NCBI GenBank assembly: GCA_021793895.1 | Contig: JAJYRW010000104.1 | Span: forward strand, 1-5,815 | Direction: 5' to 3' | Source of the DNA: Actinomycetes bacterium | GTDB taxonomy: Bacteria > Actinomycetota > Actinomycetes > Actinomycetales > JAJYRW01 | DNA: 5,815 bases | Part shown: positions 1 to 4,826 of the stretch, one piece after another | Layout: the number at the start of each line of letters is the position of its first letter | Numbering within the stretch: position 1 is the stretch's first letter | The notes under the pieces: generated by a model | What the model saw: only the letters and a program-made list of their open reading frames with translations | Databases searched by the model: none | What the model was told of the DNA's origin: nothing | Position numbers and translations under genes: made by a program

Positions 1-323
1 TCCACGTACTGAATGCCGTTCTTTTGCAGTAGCTGCGCATGGGTGGCGTCTTCGGTATAGCGGGAGTTGCCGCCGTCCACAATCAAATCGCCGCTGGTGA
101 GTAGTTCGCTGAGCTCGTTGATTACTCCCTCCGTTACCTGGCCGGCTGGCACCATCACCCAGACGTGACGGGGGGCGTCAAGCGCTGCGACAAGTTCTTG
201 GAGGGATCCGACGTCGCTTACTTCTGGATTGGGGTCATAACCGATGACTTCGATGTCGGCGGCCCGGATGCGAGCGCGCATGTTGAAGCCCATTTTTCCT
301 AGGCCGACAATTCCTAATTGCAT
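1..323 (-). CDS. gnd: 6-phosphogluconate dehydrogenase (decarboxylating), partial: N-terminal 107 codons
   Basis: Oxidative pentose phosphate pathway enzyme that converts 6-phosphogluconate to ribulose 5-phosphate and CO2 in the cytosol. The gene begins with ATG at 321-323 and runs off the left edge, so only the NAD(P)-binding Rossmann half is visible. The translation starts MQLGIVGLGKMGFNM, with the GxGxxG fingerprint at residues 7-12. A conserved VDGGNSRY block lies at residues 82-89. The residue after the second beta strand is Asp30 (GYDPN). In the family, an acidic residue here usually goes with NAD rather than NADP, as in short GntZ-type enzymes; that preference is inferred. A clear Shine-Dalgarno GGGAGG (329-334) sits 5 bases before the ATG. 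The gene lies 78 bp downstream of dnaN on the same strand, with no obvious terminator between them, so co-transcription is plausible. The dnaN-gnd neighbourhood is common in Actinobacteria. Confidence 0.93.
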   Translation of the reverse strand, partial: MQLGIVGLGKMGFNMRARIRAADIEVIGYDPNPEVSDVGSLQELVAALDAPRHVWVMVPAGQVTEGVINELSELLTSGDLIVDGGNSRYTEDATHAQLLQKNGIQYV

Positions 324-401
324 CGTGACCTCCCAGCCGAACCAAGCGATTTTTGTTGTGTTTTAGCGTCTCTCCACTACAGCACAGCTGGCTGACATCG
401 G

Positions 402-1532
402 CTAATTACCAAAGCGAATCGGCATTAAGAGGTAGCGATAGTGATCTTCAATTTCGCCCTCGAGTGATTCTTGTCCGGTCAACACTGCTGGTTTCATCGG
501 CTGCGTGAAAGACAGGCGCACAAAGTCGGTGTTGACTGCGCCTAAACCATCGAGCAGGAACTGGGGATTAAACGCGGTGGTGATTGGTTCACCAACGAGC
601 GTTGCTTCGATTGCTTCGGAAGCCTGGGCGTCATCACCTTGCCCGGCTTCGAGGACGACTTGACCTTCGGAAAACGCCAATTTCACTGGGGTGTTTCGCT
701 CGGCTACCAGGGCAACGCGGCGCACGGCAGCGGTCAAAATCGCAGTATTAACCACTGCGTGGATCGGCGTTTCTTCCGGGAAAAGCCGCCGCACAGGTGG
801 GTAGTCGCCATCGGTGAGCAGCGAGGTAGTGCGCCGGCCATCAGATTCAAAACCGATGAGTCCGGCCACGCCCGCATCCGAAAGGGCAATTACTGCTTCA
901 TCGGCGCTGCCCAGGGATTTCGATACATCGATTAGCGTGCGAGCCCGCAGGAGGGCTTGGGCTTCGATATCTGGCTGGGCTGGTTGCCACACCAATTCGC
1001 GCATCGCTAACCGGTACCGGTCGGTGGCCAAGAGCGTGATTTTTTCGCCCTGAATCTCAATCAGCACGCCCGTAAGGAGGGGCAGGGTTTCATCACGGCT
1101 GGCAGCAATTGAAACCTGAGCAACAGCGGATTCGAATTCTTCTTGCGAGATTTTGCCTGAAGTTTCGGGCATCTGCGGCAGTGCCGGGTACTCATCAACC
1201 GGCATTGTTAACAGCGTAAATCGTGACGCTCCGCACGTGAGCACGACCTTTGTACCCTCGAGCTGAAATTCGACGGGGCGATCGGGCAACGCCTTGGAAA
1301 TATCAGCCAGGAGCCGCCCCGAAACGATTACTTTCCCACCACTTTCGACATCTGCCGTAATTTTCCGGCGGGAGGAGACGTCATAGTCAAATGAGGAAAG
1401 CGTTAGTGCACCGTCGTCGGCTGCTTCAATCACGATTCCAGATAGGACCGGAACCGGAGGCCTTTGGGGAAGAGTCCGGGCGGTCCAGGTGACTGCTTCG
1501 GATAAAACATCACGCTCAACGGTGAACTTCAC
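402..1532 (-). CDS. dnaN: DNA polymerase III sliding clamp, beta subunit
   Basis: Forms the ring-shaped dimer that tethers the replicative polymerase to DNA and serves as a docking platform for repair and replication proteins. The protein is 376 residues, the normal family length. It shows three repeated clamp folds, at roughly residues 1-121, 128-250 and 255-376. Family landmarks include RFTLLTMPVDEYPALP (104-119), ATDRYRLAM (169-177), TDGDYPPVRRLFP (240-252), FNPQFLLDGL (321-330) and the C-terminal YRYLLMPIR (365-373), which contributes to the hydrophobic partner-binding pocket. The start is GTG, supported by the typical MKFTVERDVL N-terminus and by a purine-rich GAAAGGGA (1543-1550) 10 bases upstream. 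The gene is transcribed away from oriC, co-directional with the fork, and is probably followed in the same transcript by gnd. Confidence 0.98.
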   Translation of the reverse strand: MKFTVERDVLSEAVTWTARTLPQRPPVPVLSGIVIEAADDGALTLSSFDYDVSSRRKITADVESGGKVIVSGRLLADISKALPDRPVEFQLEGTKVVLTCGASRFTLLTMPVDEYPALPQMPETSGKISQEEFESAVAQVSIAASRDETLPLLTGVLIEIQGEKITLLATDRYRLAMRELVWQPAQPDIEAQALLRARTLIDVSKSLGSADEAVIALSDAGVAGLIGFESDGRRTTSLLTDGDYPPVRRLFPEETPIHAVVNTAILTAAVRRVALVAERNTPVKLAFSEGQVVLEAGQGDDAQASEAIEATLVGEPITTAFNPQFLLDGLGAVNTDFVRLSFTQPMKPAVLTGQESLEGEIEDHYRYLLMPIRFGN

Positions 1533-1600
1533 GGTGTCACAGTCCCTTTCGACGCGTAGTAAAGAGACAACGTATGGGGTGCTGGCTCAAGGAATAGTTG

Positions 1601-1660
1601 GATACACGATATAGGTGAACGATTGTTAAAGCGTAGCCGGTCAGGCGAAAAGTTTGTTAA
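1601..1660 (-). promoter_or_regulatory. candidate dnaN promoter elements
   Basis: Two overlapping sigma-70-like pairs can be read on the minus strand upstream of dnaN. One is TTAACA (1624-1629) with TGTATC (1601-1606) at 17-bp spacing. The other is TTAACA (1655-1660) with TACGCT (1630-1635) at 19-bp spacing. The -35 elements match TTGACA at 5 of 6 positions; the -10 elements are weaker but within actinobacterial variation. They would give a leader of roughly 60-95 nt. I cannot choose between them, and neither may be the real start. Confidence 0.3.
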
Positions 1661-1687
1661 CCGCTTTTGACTTCGGTTAGTGCCCAT

Positions 1688-1713
1688 TCATGTCAGGATC
1701 ATGTCAGCGCTGA
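1688..1713. repeat. tandem TCATGTCAG repeat with adjoining palindrome
   Basis: TCATGTCAG occurs at 1688-1696 and again at 1699-1707, an 11-bp period of about one helical turn. The second copy runs into a perfect 10-bp palindrome, TCAGCGCTGA (1704-1713). A related CATGTCA lies in the AT-rich tract (1783-1789). It resembles a protein-binding site in the dnaN-side arm of oriC; I do not recognise the protein. Confidence 0.5.
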
Positions 1714-1749
1714 TGTAGTGCTGGCGAGCATGGCTTGGCATTGGGCACA

Positions 1750-1768
1750 CGCTTTGGGCCTAAAAGCG
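1750..1768. repeat. 6-bp inverted repeat beside the unwinding element
   Basis: CGCTTT (1750-1755) and AAAGCG (1763-1768) form a perfect 6-bp stem with a 7-nt loop, ending 9 bp before the AT-rich tract. The same hexamer pair also occurs further left, AAAGCG at 1628-1633 and CGCTTT at 1662-1667. Function unknown; could be chance. Confidence 0.35.
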
Positions 1769-1776
1769 GGTTGGGG

Positions 1777-1798
1777 ATAAAACATGTCATTTAAAGTT
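1777..1798. promoter_or_regulatory. AT-rich DNA unwinding element (DUE)
   Basis: 18 of 22 bases are A or T, the most AT-rich tract in the origin. It lies directly next to the TAG trinucleotides and the first DnaA box pair, the position expected for the region first melted by DnaA. Confidence 0.65.
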
Positions 1799-1801
1799 CC
1801 G

Positions 1802-1813
1802 TAGCAGTAGTAG
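1802..1813 (+). promoter_or_regulatory. DnaA-trio array (TAG-CAG-TAG-TAG)
   Basis: Four in-phase trinucleotides, TAG CAG TAG TAG, are followed by GGGG and then two head-to-tail DnaA boxes. DnaA-trios (3'-GAT-5' read on the bound strand) are single-strand contacts for the DnaA filament next to a box in several bacterial origins. The strand, order and G-rich spacer fit that model; one unit (CAG) deviates at its first base. Confidence 0.65.
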
Positions 1814-1817
1814 GGGT

Positions 1818-1826
1818 TGTGGATAC
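1818..1826 (-). promoter_or_regulatory. DnaA box (GTATCCACA, 1 mismatch)
   Basis: Differs from TTATCCACA only at its first base. It abuts the next box without a gap in the same orientation, 4 bp from the DnaA-trios. Confidence 0.8.
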
Positions 1827-1835
1827 TGTGGATAA
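1827..1835 (-). promoter_or_regulatory. DnaA box (perfect TTATCCACA)
   Basis: Exact consensus on the minus strand, directly adjacent to the 1818-1826 box. The pair forms the anchor of the putative unwinding module. Confidence 0.9.
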
Positions 1836-1926
1836 CTGCCGTTCTTGCAGGTCAGCGCCCTGCTGGCGATGTGTACGGTGCTGTGCATGGTCCGTGGACG
1901 GCATCTTTTGGCGGTGGATGGCGGAT

Positions 1927-1935
1927 TTGTCCACT
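1927..1935 (+). promoter_or_regulatory. DnaA box (TTGTCCACT, 1 mismatch)
   Basis: One mismatch, at the last base, to the actinobacterial form TTGTCCACA. Confidence 0.75.
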
Positions 1936-1939
1936 TTCG

Positions 1940-1948
1940 CTATCCACG
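1940..1948 (+). promoter_or_regulatory. DnaA box (CTATCCACG, 2 mismatches)
   Basis: Keeps the TATCCAC core, with mismatches at both ends. Starts 13 bp after the 1927 box in the same orientation. Confidence 0.55.
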
Positions 1949-1961
1949 GATTTTCCCGGTT

Positions 1962-1970
1962 TTGTCCACG
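1962..1970 (+). promoter_or_regulatory. DnaA box (TTGTCCACG, 1 mismatch)
   Basis: One terminal mismatch to TTGTCCACA. Starts 22 bp after the 1940 box, about two helical turns. Confidence 0.75.
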
Positions 1971-1973
1971 AAA

Positions 1974-1982
1974 TGTGGATAA
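1974..1982 (-). promoter_or_regulatory. DnaA box (perfect TTATCCACA)
   Basis: Exact consensus on the minus strand, facing the 1962-1970 box across a 3-bp gap. The same inverted, 3-bp-spaced geometry recurs upstream of dnaA. Confidence 0.9.
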
Positions 1983-2002
1983 GTCTCCACCGGAATAAGA
2001 AG

Positions 2003-2011
2003 TTATGCACA
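2003..2011 (+). promoter_or_regulatory. DnaA box (TTATGCACA, 1 mismatch)
   Basis: One internal mismatch to TTATCCACA. Starts 12 bp before the next perfect box, in the same orientation. Confidence 0.65.
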
Positions 2012-2014
2012 TAG

Positions 2015-2023
2015 TTATCCACA
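2015..2023 (+). promoter_or_regulatory. DnaA box (perfect TTATCCACA)
   Basis: Exact consensus on the plus strand. It is the box nearest to the dnaA stop codon, 58 bp away, and marks the right boundary of the oriC box cluster. Confidence 0.9.
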
Positions 2024-2081
2024 GGTGTGTATTAGGCGCGGCCGGGGAATAGGTGGACTGGGGAAGGGATGGAGCGCGACT

Positions 2082-3602
2082 TTAAGACCGGGTGTTTTGT
2101 TTTATCCGGTTTGTCAGCTCGGTGACCTGGTTGTAAATCGAACGTCGCTCAGCCATCAACTGGCGAATCTTCCGATCGGCATGCATCACCGTGGTGTGAT
2201 CTCGTCCACCGAATTGTTGGCCGATCTTAGGAAGCGACATCTCCGTTAGTTCGCGACACAGATACATCGCAATTTGCCGGGCGTTGACCAAGACTCGCGA
2301 GCGAGAAGCTCCGCACAGGTCATCGATAGTTAGCCCGAAATAATCAGCTGTTTGAACCATGACGGTCGTAGCGCTGATTTCGGGAGAGTCGTCGTCCGTA
2401 ATTAAATCTTTCAGCACGATTTCCGCCAGCGACAGGTCCACGTGCTGACGATTGAGGTTGGCGAACGCGGTCACCCGGATGAGCGCGCCTTCCAGTTCGC
2501 GAATGTTGGTCGAGATCCGCGAAGCGATATAGGAAAGAACGTCATTGGGAACGTTTAAATTTTCCGCTCCGGCCTTTTTTTGCAGGATCGCGATACGCGT
2601 TTCCAAGTCTGGCGGCTGGACATCGGTGATCAGCCCCCATTCGAAACGTGAGCGCATCCGGTCTTCGAAGCCGGCTAGCTGCTTGGGCGGTAAATCCGAT
2701 GTGATTACGACCTGCTTATTGGCGTTGTGCAGCGTATTGAACGTGTGGAAGAACTCTTCCATCGTCTGTTCTTTGCCTTGCAGGAACTGAATGTCATCGA
2801 CCAGCAATACGTCGATATCGCGGTAGCGGCGCTGAAAAGCTTCCGCCTTGTCATCGCGGATTGAATTAATGAAATCGTTCGTGAATTCTTCGGAATTTAC
2901 GTAGCGCACGCGGATGCCGGAATACAGGCTGTAGGCGTAGTTACCGATCGCGTGCAAGAGGTGGGTTTTTCCCAACCCTGACTGCCCATAAATGAAAAGC
3001 GGGTTATAAGCCTTAGCGGGCGCCTCAGCTACGGCCACGGCGGCCGCGTGCGCGAAGCGGTTGGACGATCCGATAACGAAGGCGTCGAAATGATATTTCG
3101 GGTTGACGCGCGATTCGGTGGGAATTATCGCGCCGTCGGTGCGCTGGGGACGGGGGCCGATCGGCTCTTCGTCAAAGACCGGTTCTGAAGGTTCGGTGTC
3201 TAACTCGCCTTCGGCCGGCGCGGGGCGGTTGACATCGTCTGAGGGCGCAGGCTCAGTCGAATCAGTTGCGAGGCTTGCTCTACCAGCGCCGTCGTATTTA
3301 GAAGCTGGTTGACTGTTTGGCTCCGGAGTGGGGGAAATACTGGGGTCGACGGTGACCGCGAACCGCAAATTCGTACCGGTGGCGTGCGCAAGAGAAGCAA
3401 CTATTGATTCCCGTGAGCGGGTTTCCAGAAAATCCTTCGTAAATTCATTTGGGACGGCGAGCAGCACCGTGTCATCTAACACACCAAGGGCGCGGCTTAA
3501 GCGGATAAAAGCGAGTTGTTGGCTCGTGATCTGTTCATCGTTGGCGAGGAGCGAGAGAGCGCTTTGCCAGACTTCTTCGATGTTCTCGTTGTGAACTGTC
3601 AC
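2082..3602 (-). CDS. dnaA: chromosomal replication initiator protein DnaA
   Basis: AAA+ ATPase that binds DnaA boxes, melts oriC and loads the replicative helicase. Numbered from the GTG at 3600-3602, the protein has 506 residues. Domain I (about 1-82) is the interaction domain. Domain II (about 85-160) is an acidic, Pro/Ser/Glu-rich linker, shorter than in high-GC streptomycetes. Domain III carries Walker A GQSGLGKT (206-213) and Walker B LLVDDIQF (266-273). Domain IV ends in the box-recognition signature GGRDHTTVMHA (465-475). An in-frame ATG lies 8 codons upstream (3624-3626) but has no Shine-Dalgarno sequence. The GTG has GAGAGGA 4 bases ahead, and its N-terminus (VHNENIEEVW) looks like family starts, so I prefer it. 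The gene is transcribed towards oriC, head-on to the rightward fork. Two inverted DnaA boxes 60-80 bp upstream suggest autoregulation. Confidence 0.97.
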   Translation of the reverse strand: MTVHNENIEEVWQSALSLLANDEQITSQQLAFIRLSRALGVLDDTVLLAVPNEFTKDFLETRSRESIVASLAHATGTNLRFAVTVDPSISPTPEPNSQPASKYDGAGRASLATDSTEPAPSDDVNRPAPAEGELDTEPSEPVFDEEPIGPRPQRTDGAIIPTESRVNPKYHFDAFVIGSSNRFAHAAAVAVAEAPAKAYNPLFIYGQSGLGKTHLLHAIGNYAYSLYSGIRVRYVNSEEFTNDFINSIRDDKAEAFQRRYRDIDVLLVDDIQFLQGKEQTMEEFFHTFNTLHNANKQVVITSDLPPKQLAGFEDRMRSRFEWGLITDVQPPDLETRIAILQKKAGAENLNVPNDVLSYIASRISTNIRELEGALIRVTAFANLNRQHVDLSLAEIVLKDLITDDDSPEISATTVMVQTADYFGLTIDDLCGASRSRVLVNARQIAMYLCRELTEMSLPKIGQQFGGRDHTTVMHADRKIRQLMAERRSIYNQVTELTNRIKQNTRS

Positions 3603-3606
3603 GTTA

Positions 3607-3613
3607 TCCTCTC
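3607..3613 (-). promoter_or_regulatory. ribosome binding site deciding the dnaA start
   Basis: On the minus strand GAGAGGA ends 4 bases before the GTG at 3600-3602. No comparable purine run precedes the alternative in-frame ATG at 3624-3626. Confidence 0.75.
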
Positions 3614-3661
3614 GCCCGGGTGCCATTTGAGTTTTACAGATATTTCAGGTATTCCACACTG

Positions 3662-3682
3662 TTATCCACAGATTGTGGACAA
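3662..3682. promoter_or_regulatory. inverted pair of perfect DnaA boxes upstream of dnaA
   Basis: TTATCCACA on the plus strand (3662-3670) and TTGTCCACA on the minus strand (3674-3682) are both exact consensus and separated by only 3 bp, making an imperfect 21-bp palindrome. It lies 60 bp upstream of the dnaA GTG, where bound DnaA could repress or modulate dnaA transcription, as known in many bacteria. I see no convincing -10/-35 pair for dnaA; a TATTAT on the minus strand at 3756-3761 lacks a matching -35. Confidence 0.88.
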
Positions 3683-3852
3683 CACCGGTATTGCATCATG
3701 TGTTGAAAACCATATGGATCCTGGCGTGTCGGTACCACCTTTGGTCCGCCAGTGTCGAGATAATACCTAGTTTTGCGTGATACCGGGGACAGTGGAGCCT
3801 GAACGAGTAGTTTATTCTAAGCCTGGCGCGCAAAAGTCGGCAGGACGAGAGT

Positions 3853-3882
3853 TTGACCTAAGAGCTCTCGACCGCGTAGCGT
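3853..3882 (+). promoter_or_regulatory. candidate rpmH operon promoter
   Basis: TTGACC (3853-3858, 5 of 6 to TTGACA) and TAGCGT (3877-3882, fits TANNNT) are separated by 18 bp. They would give an rpmH leader of roughly 135 nt. The -35 lies between the arms of a 6-bp inverted repeat, CGAGAG (3846-3851) and CTCTCG (3865-3870), which could be an operator or chance. Confidence 0.45.
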
Positions 3883-3971
3883 TAGGGCGCCGATCCATAG
3901 GTCATCTGACGGTGCCCGCTGAGACTTTTTCAGCAACCGCTTGTGATCAGGAACTGCACATTATTTTTCAG

Positions 3972-4018
3972 TTCGAAGTGATCCAACTTCGAATAACTTC
4001 CCCCGAAGTAACTTGGAG
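3972..4018 (+). promoter_or_regulatory. structured rpmH leader with alternative hairpins over the ribosome binding site
   Basis: Fold A has two hairpins. TTCGAAGT (3972-3979) pairs with ACTTCGAA (3986-3993) around a 6-nt loop, and ACTTC (3996-4000) pairs with GAAGT (4005-4009) around CCCC. This leaves the Shine-Dalgarno GGAG (4015-4018) free, 7 bases before the GTG start. Fold B pairs TCCAA (3982-3986) with TTGGA (4013-4017) and CTTCG (3987-3991) with CGAAG (4004-4008), with a 4-nt bulge. It buries GGA of the Shine-Dalgarno. The two folds are mutually exclusive. I recognise no known riboswitch or ribosomal-protein leader family here; a regulatory role is inferred. Confidence 0.5.
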
Positions 4019-4025
4019 ATTTGTC

Positions 4026-4163
4026 GTGAGTAAGCGGACTTTTCAGCCGAATAGGCGCCGTCGTGCCAAGGTTCATGGCTTCCGGCTACGCATGCGTACC
4101 CGCGCCGGCCGTGCGATCTTATCTGCGCGCCGTCGTAAGGGTCGTCGCCAACTTTCTGCCTAA
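4026..4163 (+). CDS. rpmH: 50S ribosomal protein L34
   Basis: Small, very basic protein of the large ribosomal subunit that binds 23S rRNA. The 45-residue product begins [19 protein letters not shown] and continues [13 protein letters not shown]. These are the highly conserved L34 signatures, followed by an Arg/Lys-rich tail, and the length is normal for the family. The GTG start (4026-4028) is chosen because it gives the canonical N-terminus and follows GGAG (4015-4018) by 7 bases. The frame stays open upstream to 3777 but that part has no L34 similarity. It is the first gene of the rpmH-rnpA-yidD-yidC operon, in its almost universal position beside dnaA and divergent from it. The leader may control translation through alternative folds. 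Confidence 0.97.
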   Translation: MSKRTFQPNRRRRAKVHGFRLRMRTRAGRAILSARRRKGRRQLSA

Positions 4164-4171
4164 GCCTTGTA

Positions 4172-4534
4172 GTGCTGCCCGCTGCGCACCGAATCCGCTG
4201 CTCGGCTGATTTTGACCGAGTGGTGCGGCAAGGTGCGCGGTTTGGGAGGAAGCATTTGGTACTTCATCTGCGCCGCGAAGAACCTAACCGGGTACCGCGC
4301 GCGGGTTTCGTTGTATCCAAAGCGGTCGGATCGGCTGTTACGCGAAATCTGGTAAAGCGGAGACTTCGCGCGATTATGGCGCAGGAAATGCCTACAATCC
4401 CCGCTGGAACTGACATCGTAGTTAGAGCGCTTCCGGCTGCAAGTGGGGCGAGCTTTTCTGCGTTGGAGCGCGATATTCGCCACGGTTTAAAAAGGTATGT
4501 TGCTAAATCTGCGTCGCGAGGGCCGGTGAAATGA
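4172..4534 (+). CDS. rnpA: ribonuclease P protein component
   Basis: Protein subunit of RNase P; it helps the catalytic RNA bind precursor tRNAs and remove their 5' leaders. The product has 120 residues, normal for the family. It begins [14 protein letters not shown], the typical N-terminus, which supports the GTG start (4172-4174). The conserved basic RNR motif RNLVKRRLR lies at residues 58-66, preceded by the [12 protein letters not shown] strand and turn. The gene starts 8 bp after the rpmH stop codon. No clear Shine-Dalgarno precedes it, so it probably depends on translational coupling to rpmH. Its stop overlaps the yidD start by 4 bases (ATGA). Confidence 0.97.
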   Translation: MLPAAHRIRCSADFDRVVRQGARFGRKHLVLHLRREEPNRVPRAGFVVSKAVGSAVTRNLVKRRLRAIMAQEMPTIPAGTDIVVRALPAASGASFSALERDIRHGLKRYVAKSASRGPVK

Positions 4535-4812
4535 GTACAGACACTGCTTCGCAGAAGAAGCAGCAACGAACGGCTAGACAGCTTGGCTGGCTACGTCGAA
4601 TACCGCGGCTCATATTCATTGCCCCAATTCGTTTTTATCAACGGGTGATTTCGCCTTTCCGCGGGCCGAGTTGCCGCTTTTATCCCTCCTGTTCGCAGTA
4701 TGCGTTGACGGCACTGCAAAAGCACGGCGTATTTCGGGGGCTTTATCTTGGAACCCGACGACTGTTGCGCTGTCACCCATGGAACCCCGGAGGCGTCGAC
4801 CACGTTCCATAA
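4531..4812 (+). CDS. yidD: membrane protein insertion efficiency factor YidD
   Basis: Small membrane-associated protein (DUF37/YidD family) that assists YidC-dependent insertion of inner membrane proteins; its exact mechanism is unsettled. The 93-residue product has a basic N-terminal tail of about 25 residues. A hydrophobic or amphipathic stretch follows (about 27-41, [15 protein letters not shown]), then the family core [12 protein letters not shown] (48-59), KHG (64-66) and [12 protein letters not shown] (77-88) ending near VDHVP. The three conserved cysteines are Cys48, Cys54 and Cys81. The ATG overlaps the rnpA stop in an ATGA arrangement, with GAGGG (4518-4522) 8 bases upstream. This indicates coupled translation within the operon just before yidC, its functional partner. 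Confidence 0.96.
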   Translation: MSTDTASQKKQQRTARQLGWLRRIPRLIFIAPIRFYQRVISPFRGPSCRFYPSCSQYALTALQKHGVFRGLYLGTRRLLRCHPWNPGGVDHVP

Positions 4813-4826
4813 GTGGGGGAGACATC

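Larger units (their letters stand above)
1533..2081. other. oriC: chromosomal replication origin oriC
   Basis: The 549-bp gap between dnaN and dnaA lacks any credible gene and is dense in DnaA boxes. Using the consensus TTRTCCACA, I count eight sites with at most two mismatches between 1818 and 2023, two of them exact TTATCCACA on the minus strand and one exact on the plus strand. The dnaN-side half (1533-1776) has no good DnaA box but holds candidate dnaN promoters and short repeats. An AT-rich tract and TAG trinucleotides adjoin the first box pair. The 58 bp between the last box and the dnaA stop codon show nothing recognisable and no hairpin terminator, so dnaA transcription may read into the origin. 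Confidence 0.96.
3603..4025. other. divergent dnaA-rpmH intergenic region
   Basis: About 420 bp with no credible gene; a plus-strand frame open from 3777 is the in-frame upstream extension of rpmH and lacks ribosomal protein homology. It contains the dnaA ribosome binding site and inverted DnaA boxes at the left. A weak hairpin follows (CTGGCG 3721-3726 with CGCCAG 3747-3752). Further right lie a candidate rpmH promoter (3853-3882), a 5-bp hairpin (GCTGA 3918-3922, TCAGC 3930-3934) and the structured rpmH leader. Confidence 0.8.

Noticed and set aside
324..401. Promoter or terminator between dnaN and gnd
   Set aside because: Only a 4-bp CAGC/GCTG hairpin without a T tract and no convincing -35/-10 pair were found.
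1791..2012. Minus-strand 73-codon frame inside oriC
   Set aside because: Coincides entirely with the DnaA box cluster; composition and start context do not look coding.
2024..2081. Rho-independent terminator after dnaA
   Set aside because: No stable GC-rich hairpin followed by a T run on the minus strand; only a 3-bp GGC/GCC pairing is present.
1817..2249. Plus-strand open frames of 65 and 74 codons across oriC and the dnaA 3' end
   Set aside because: They are built from DnaA boxes and the antisense of dnaA, have no credible ribosome binding site and resemble no protein family.
3971..3994. LexA/SOS-box-like inverted TTCGAA motif upstream of rpmH
   Set aside because: The actinobacterial SOS box has half-sites TCGAAC and GTTCGA with 4-bp spacing; spacing and half-sites here do not fit, and an RNA hairpin explains the symmetry better.
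4160..4566. Minus-strand open frames of 100 and 107 codons opposite rnpA
   Set aside because: Antisense shadows of rnpA, which has clear family motifs in the plus strand.
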